Positions 41,968 to 43,864 of a stretch of DNA of 43,864 nt are shown piece after piece; position 1 is the first letter of the stretch; each line of letters starts with the position of its first letter. A program made the position numbers and the translations under genes. The stretch is from positions 1 to 43,864 of the forward strand of contig DIVF01000027.1 of the NCBI GenBank assembly GCA_002423285.1, read 5' to 3'. A model generated the notes under the pieces. That model saw only the letters and a list, made by a program, of their open reading frames with translations, ran no database searches and was not told the origin of the DNA. The DNA comes from Micavibrio sp. UBA6139 (GTDB taxonomy: Bacteria; Pseudomonadota; Alphaproteobacteria; Micavibrionales; Micavibrionaceae).

Positions 41968-43074
41968 TTACGACGATAAAATAATTTCGGTAAATCGTTT
42001 GTGGACATCGTGTCTGTTAAAAGCAGCAGGCAAAAGAGATTGGCGAAAATCTTGTGTCGGGGCAGGAGCAACCTGAGCCATGGCCGTAATCATGGCGTTT
42101 ATATCGGGCACTGTTGTGACCGATTGCGGCGCAAGTTTCGCAATGTCCTCGATGCCTCCGGCTTCCTTCATGGCGATCACAGGTGTACCGCAGGCCAGAG
42201 ATTCCAAAACAACATTCGGCAGGCCTTCCCAGCGGGAGGGCAATAGGAACGTATCAGCGGCGGCGTAATACGACCAAGGAGTTTGCACGTGACCTGCCAG
42301 AAAGATTTTTTGGCCAAGGCCATTATCGACAATGAGCGCCTCAAGGTTTGCACGCTCTGGTCCCTCACCAAGGATGGTCAGTGTCCACGGCATGCCGGGA
42401 TTAAAATCTTTTAAGGCCGGGATCAAGCGGTCATAGCCCTTTTGCGGATGCAAACGTCCGCCGGAAACAAACCACAAGCCAGGCTGCGTTCTGGTGGTGG
42501 GTGACAGTGCCCGGATTTTCTCGAGATTGACGGGGTTGGGGAGCCACGCATGTCTTTTCATATCCATTTTCAAATCTTGCGAAAATTCCTGCATGATTTG
42601 ATTGGATGGGCTGATAATGCGGTCTGCCAGCGGGTACAGCCAGCGGTAAAATCGCCGGACCAATGGTGCCAGTCGCGGATGTGTCTGAAACAAATAAGAC
42701 GGGGTAATGGCCTCACGCACGATAATTTTTGTCTTGCCGAGCAGCGGTTTGAGAAGCAGGACCGTAAAATTCATCGGTGCCATGGTCGAAATGACGATAT
42801 CAATTTTTTGCATACGAATGAGGTGCAGAAGTTTCATCGCGCTGAACAGAATATGTCCCTTATGGTTCAAATCCCATACTGGAATATCGGTGTTGATCAA
42901 GTCCCTCAATGTGCCGCCAGGATAAACGATGGCCAATTCTGGTTCAAATTGTGTGGAGTCCAGATCATTCATGAGTGTAATCATGACGCGCTCTGCACCA
43001 CCCGGCATCAGGCTGGGCAGCACAAATAAAATGCGGCGTTTATGCCCAATGTTGCGGGGCAGTTTTGTTTCCAT
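41968..43074 (-). CDS. GT4-family glycosyltransferase
   Basis: A 368-residue GT-B glycosyltransferase. Opening RRILFVLPSLMPGGAERVMI contains the family's GGAER motif; the C-terminal domain has VSGGRLHPQKGYDRLI, LGEGPERANLEALI, and LPSRWEGLPNVVLESLACGTPVI with the E-x7-E pair that contacts the nucleotide-sugar. All expected elements are present. It leads the minus-strand operon with the flippase, pyruvyltransferase and capsule-type genes, and faces a 183-nt gap that holds the divergent asparagine synthetase start. It probably adds a hexose or HexNAc to the lipid-linked chain. Confidence 0.9.
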   Translation of the reverse strand: METKLPRNIGHKRRILFVLPSLMPGGAERVMITLMNDLDSTQFEPELAIVYPGGTLRDLINTDIPVWDLNHKGHILFSAMKLLHLIRMQKIDIVISTMAPMNFTVLLLKPLLGKTKIIVREAITPSYLFQTHPRLAPLVRRFYRWLYPLADRIISPSNQIMQEFSQDLKMDMKRHAWLPNPVNLEKIRALSPTTRTQPGLWFVSGGRLHPQKGYDRLIPALKDFNPGMPWTLTILGEGPERANLEALIVDNGLGQKIFLAGHVQTPWSYYAAADTFLLPSRWEGLPNVVLESLACGTPVIAMKEAGGIEDIAKLAPQSVTTVPDINAMITAMAQVAPAPTQDFRQSLLPAAFNRHDVHKRFTEIILSS

Positions 43075-43257
43075 GCGTTGTTTTGATCCATCATTTGGAT
43101 AAGGTCGGAAGAGATGTTTTTATATCAGTGTTTCTTGCGTGCTTTCAAGCATTCGCGCCCAATTATATGCCATAATAACAACAGCTTTGCCTGTTTGCTC
43201 AATTGGTTAATGTTGTTAATATCCTCTACCTGATCAGTGAAGAAAGAAAGTTAATTT

Positions 43258-43864
43258 ATGTGCGGTATTGCCGGTTTTCTGGATCCCAAAGGGAATAAAG
43301 ATGCGCATATGTTAAGTTCGCTGGCCACGCGCATGGGAACTGCGATCGCTCATCGTGGGCCAGATAGTTCTGGGGATTGGTGTGATGAGTCCTTGGGTAT
43401 TGCTTTTAGGCATCAACGGTTGGCGATTGTTGATCTGACATCTGCCGGGGCGCAGCCGATGAAATCAGCAAGTGCGCGGCACACAATTATCTTTAACGGG
43501 GAAATCTATAACCACCTTGAACTGCGTGCGGAGTTAAGTGCCGCCGGGTTTTCGTCGTGGCGGGGACATTCTGATACAGAAACGATCTTAGCGGGAATTG
43601 ATGCCTGGGGTATTGAGGGCATGGTTTGTAAGATGGTGGGTATGTTCGCCATCGCCCTGTGGGATCATAAGGAAGAGCGGCTTTATCTCGTGCGTGACCG
43701 TATGGGAGAAAAGCCGGTCTATTACGGTTTGGTTGGTGGAGCGTTTGCCTTTGCCTCTGAGCTTGGCGCACTGAAGGTTCTGCCGGGATTTGATGGTTCA
43801 GTGAACCGGTTCGCACTGTCATTATATATGCAGTATTGCAATGTCCCCGCACCGTATTCGATTT
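43258..43864 (+). CDS. asnB: asparagine synthetase B-type enzyme (partial, 3' end outside)
   Basis: The N-terminal glutaminase domain of a class II amidotransferase. It starts MCGIAGFLDPKGN; Cys2 is the glutamine-hydrolysing nucleophile. IAHRGPDSSGDW, RLAIVDLT, FNGEIYNHLELR, SDTETI and DRMGEKPVYY follow in the usual order. Reading stays open to the window edge, so about 202 codons are seen of an expected ~600. AsnB-like enzymes in surface-glycan loci often amidate a sugar acid rather than aspartate, so it may amidate a uronic or nonulosonic acid here. Divergent from the GT4 gene. GAAAG precedes the ATG. A weak TTGCTC-16-TAATAT promoter-like pair lies in the gap. Confidence 0.92.
   Translation, partial: MCGIAGFLDPKGNKDAHMLSSLATRMGTAIAHRGPDSSGDWCDESLGIAFRHQRLAIVDLTSAGAQPMKSASARHTIIFNGEIYNHLELRAELSAAGFSSWRGHSDTETILAGIDAWGIEGMVCKMVGMFAIALWDHKEERLYLVRDRMGEKPVYYGLVGGAFAFASELGALKVLPGFDGSVNRFALSLYMQYCNVPAPYSI

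Overview
The window looks like chromosomal DNA of an alphaproteobacterium. Supporting signs are the NDUFS4-type complex I accessory subunit, the TIGR01459-type HAD protein, a very large membrane-anchored coiled-coil protein of the kind alphaproteobacteria use for cell polarity, and a GTCATCCCCG...CGGGGATGAC intergenic palindrome. Gene style would fit a Micavibrio/Rhodospirillales-like lineage, but that placement is only a guess. Families were assigned by reading motifs in the translated sequence; no database search was run.

Region 1 (1-5760) is accessory DNA: an AbiE-type toxin-antitoxin pair on the minus strand, a probable IncQ/MobQ-type oriT, a MobA/MobL relaxase with the expected Tyr25 and His residues, a small unknown gene and an apparently intact IS30-family insertion sequence. 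A perfect 38-bp palindrome covers the ribosome binding site of the transposase. The block reads like the remains of a mobilizable element.

Region 2 (5760-18650) is mostly ordinary chromosome: a secreted protein of unknown function, a secreted DUF1566 protein that sits with a structured leader between two exact 17-bp repeats, an AGCS amino-acid:sodium symporter, a folded intergenic element, a 1265-residue polarity-type coiled-coil protein, an EamA-like permease, a small lipoprotein, a HAD-IIA protein, an MsbA-like ABC exporter, an alpha/beta hydrolase and a DUF192 protein.

Region 3 (18650-23830) holds tRNA-Pro(UGG), the NDUFS4-like gene, tRNA-Arg(UCU), a REP-like palindrome, a terminator with a competing hairpin, an AT-rich gene-free stretch, a 3-mercaptopyruvate sulfurtransferase, a C-terminal processing protease and a protein with two TerD domains. 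The last three genes are on the minus strand.

Region 4 (23830-43864) is a surface-glycan locus. A tightly coupled plus-strand operon carries a complete pseudaminic-acid-type pathway: PseB, PseC, a Gfo/Idh/MocA oxidoreductase, a cytidylyltransferase fused to a class III aminotransferase, PseG fused to a PseH-like acetyltransferase, and PseI. It continues with a FemAB-like transferase, a UDP-GlcNAc 2-epimerase, a glycosyltransferase, an alpha/alpha-toroid protein and two methyltransferases, the first of which is frameshifted. A convergent minus-strand operon carries a glycosyltransferase, a PglK-like flippase, a pyruvyltransferase-family protein and a KpsS/capsule-type protein. An AsnB-type asparagine synthetase gene starts at the right edge and is cut off. 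Together they would make, activate, decorate and flip a nonulosonate-containing glycan for flagellin, capsule or LPS. The extra oxidoreductase and fused aminotransferase suggest a modified or non-standard nonulosonic acid, which is the best candidate in the window for undescribed chemistry.
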